The notes under the pieces are model-generated. The model did not search any database, was not told where the DNA came from, and saw only the letters and a program-made list of their open reading frames with translations. Shown here in pieces: positions 62,934 to 64,000 of a stretch of DNA of 64,000 nt. Made by a program: the position numbers and the translations under genes. Origin of the DNA: Planomicrobium okeanokoites. Its GTDB lineage: Bacteria > Bacillota > Bacilli > Bacillales_A > Planococcaceae. The DNA is taken from assembly GCF_003428875.1 (NCBI RefSeq), contig NZ_QQRS01000009.1, positions 1 to 64,000 on the forward strand, given 5' to 3'. Each line of letters starts with the position of its first letter. Position 1 is the first letter of the stretch.

Positions 62934-63116
62934 TACAGCAAGTGGAAGCAGCCGAATAGCTGAAAGTTGGGCCGTCATCAGGCATGTAATGTAAATGGCG
63001 GTGTTTTTGTGCGGCCGGCGATGAAAAATATTTTATTTGCATAAAGTGAAGCAGTTCAGAGAATTACAGCTTGCCATGGGAAATAGAAATGTTGTGAGGA
63101 AGAGCAGGTGAATGGA

Positions 63117-64000
63117 ATGGCTATGGAAGAAAATGAACTTCAGCAATCATATGGCGCCAATCAAATCCAGGTGTTGGAAGGATTGGAAGCGGTACGTAAA
63201 AGACCGGGTATGTATATCGGTTCGACAGGCTCACGAGGCCTTCACCATTTAGTATGGGAAATCGTCGATAACAGTATCGATGAAGCACTTGCCGGTCATT
63301 GCGACCAGATCAAAGTGACCATCGAAAAAGACGACTGGATCCGCGTTGAAGACAATGGCCGCGGGATTCCGGTCGATATGCAGGAAAAAATGGGGCGCCC
63401 GGCTGTCGAAGTCATCATGACCGTGCTCCATGCCGGCGGTAAATTCGGCGGCGGCGGTTATAAAGTATCAGGAGGCCTGCACGGCGTTGGGGCTTCAGTT
63501 GTAAATGCCCTGTCAGAAGTGACGGAAGTTTTTGTAAACCGTGATTCCAAGCGCCATTATATTAAGTTCGAGCGCGGAGCGGTGACGGAAGAATTGAATG
63601 TCATCGGTGAATCCGATCATACAGGTACGACTATCCGCTTCAAGGCGGACGGCGATATCTTCAAGGAAACGACTGTTTATGAATTCGATATCCTCGATCA
63701 CCGCCTGCGTGAGCTTGCGTATTTGAACAGAGGGTTGAAAATCGTCGTTGCCGATGAACGCGAAGGTGAAGAAAAAGAGAAAGTCTATCATTTCGAGGGT
63801 GGGATCAAGTCCTACGTCGAACATTTAAATAAAACAAAAGATCCGATCCACGAAGAAGCGATTTTCGTGGAAGCTGAAAAAGAAGGCATCAATGTAGAAG
63901 TCGCTATGCAATACAATGCGGGCTATGCAGCCAATATTTTCTCTTTTGCCAATAATATCAATACACATGAAGGCGGAACGCACGAATCCGGTTTCAAAAC
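63117..64000 (+). CDS. gyrB: DNA gyrase subunit B (partial, cut by window end)
   Basis: The first 294 codons of the type II topoisomerase ATPase subunit. [45 protein letters not shown] is the GHKL ATP-binding start, [11 protein letters not shown] the Mg/ATP motif, and [31 protein letters not shown] the glycine-rich lid. The frame is open to the window edge. ATG 63117 has AGCAGGTGA upstream; ATG 63123 is also possible. gyrA would be expected just beyond the edge. Confidence 0.97.
   Translation, partial: MAMEENELQQSYGANQIQVLEGLEAVRKRPGMYIGSTGSRGLHHLVWEIVDNSIDEALAGHCDQIKVTIEKDDWIRVEDNGRGIPVDMQEKMGRPAVEVIMTVLHAGGKFGGGGYKVSGGLHGVGASVVNALSEVTEVFVNRDSKRHYIKFERGAVTEELNVIGESDHTGTTIRFKADGDIFKETTVYEFDILDHRLRELAYLNRGLKIVVADEREGEEKEKVYHFEGGIKSYVEHLNKTKDPIHEEAIFVEAEKEGINVEVAMQYNAGYAANIFSFANNINTHEGGTHESGFK

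Overview
The window is a chromosomal segment of a low- to mid-GC Gram-positive bacterium (Firmicutes, Bacillales). Gene content and order across the replication origin, together with the wal operon and the rlmH/htrA neighbourhood, fit a Planococcaceae member (Planococcus/Planomicrobium-like); the family assignment is inference. No rRNA, tRNA, CRISPR array, insertion sequence or prophage was found.

Right part (about 25.4-64 kb): the conserved origin region. Reading toward oriC on the minus strand it carries rlmH, an HtrA protease, walJ-walI-walH-walK-walR, an M23 endopeptidase, purA, dnaB (helicase), rplI, gdpP, yybS, rpsR-ssb-rpsF, ychF, mscS, parB/parA, noc, rsmG, mnmG, mnmE, khpB (jag), yidC (spoIIIJ), rnpA and rpmH. 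The polarity then switches to plus for dnaA, dnaN, yaaA, recF and gyrB (cut by the window end). oriC is bipartite, with DnaA boxes on both sides of dnaA and a DnaA-trio/AT-rich unwinding site in the dnaA-dnaN gap. Three parS sites (in walK, in parB, between noc and rsmG) and one perfect Noc site lie in this half. Extra DnaA boxes occur between mnmE and jag and in a dense cluster beside rlmH.

Left part (0-25 kb): accessory and stress genes in short transcription units. They include a GAF/PAS sensor kinase operon, an ECF S-component, malate:quinone oxidoreductase, a nitroreductase, an uncharacterised HExxH protein, a frameshifted YdeI-like gene, katG with a PerR-like operator, a diguanylate cyclase, a divergent dioxygenase/hydrolase pair resembling quinone-stress genes, a TetR regulator divergent from an SDR dehydrogenase, and an AT-rich segment with a coiled-coil membrane protein and a TerD-like protein.

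Most notable: (1) a compact multi-helix leader RNA with sigmaA promoter and terminator at the left edge, just upstream of a start codon, which looks like a riboswitch of a class I cannot name; (2) two helically phased short-repeat arrays (20 bp and 21 bp periods), each directly behind the terminator of a minus-strand gene; (3) gdpP has lost its membrane/PAS region by an out-of-frame deletion next to its own start; (4) a YdeI-like gene is frameshifted in an A8 run; (5) an eight-box DnaA cluster at rlmH; (6) several families of structured intergenic repeats, including two tandem copies in the purA 3' region and a remnant inside the rpmH-rnpA unit.
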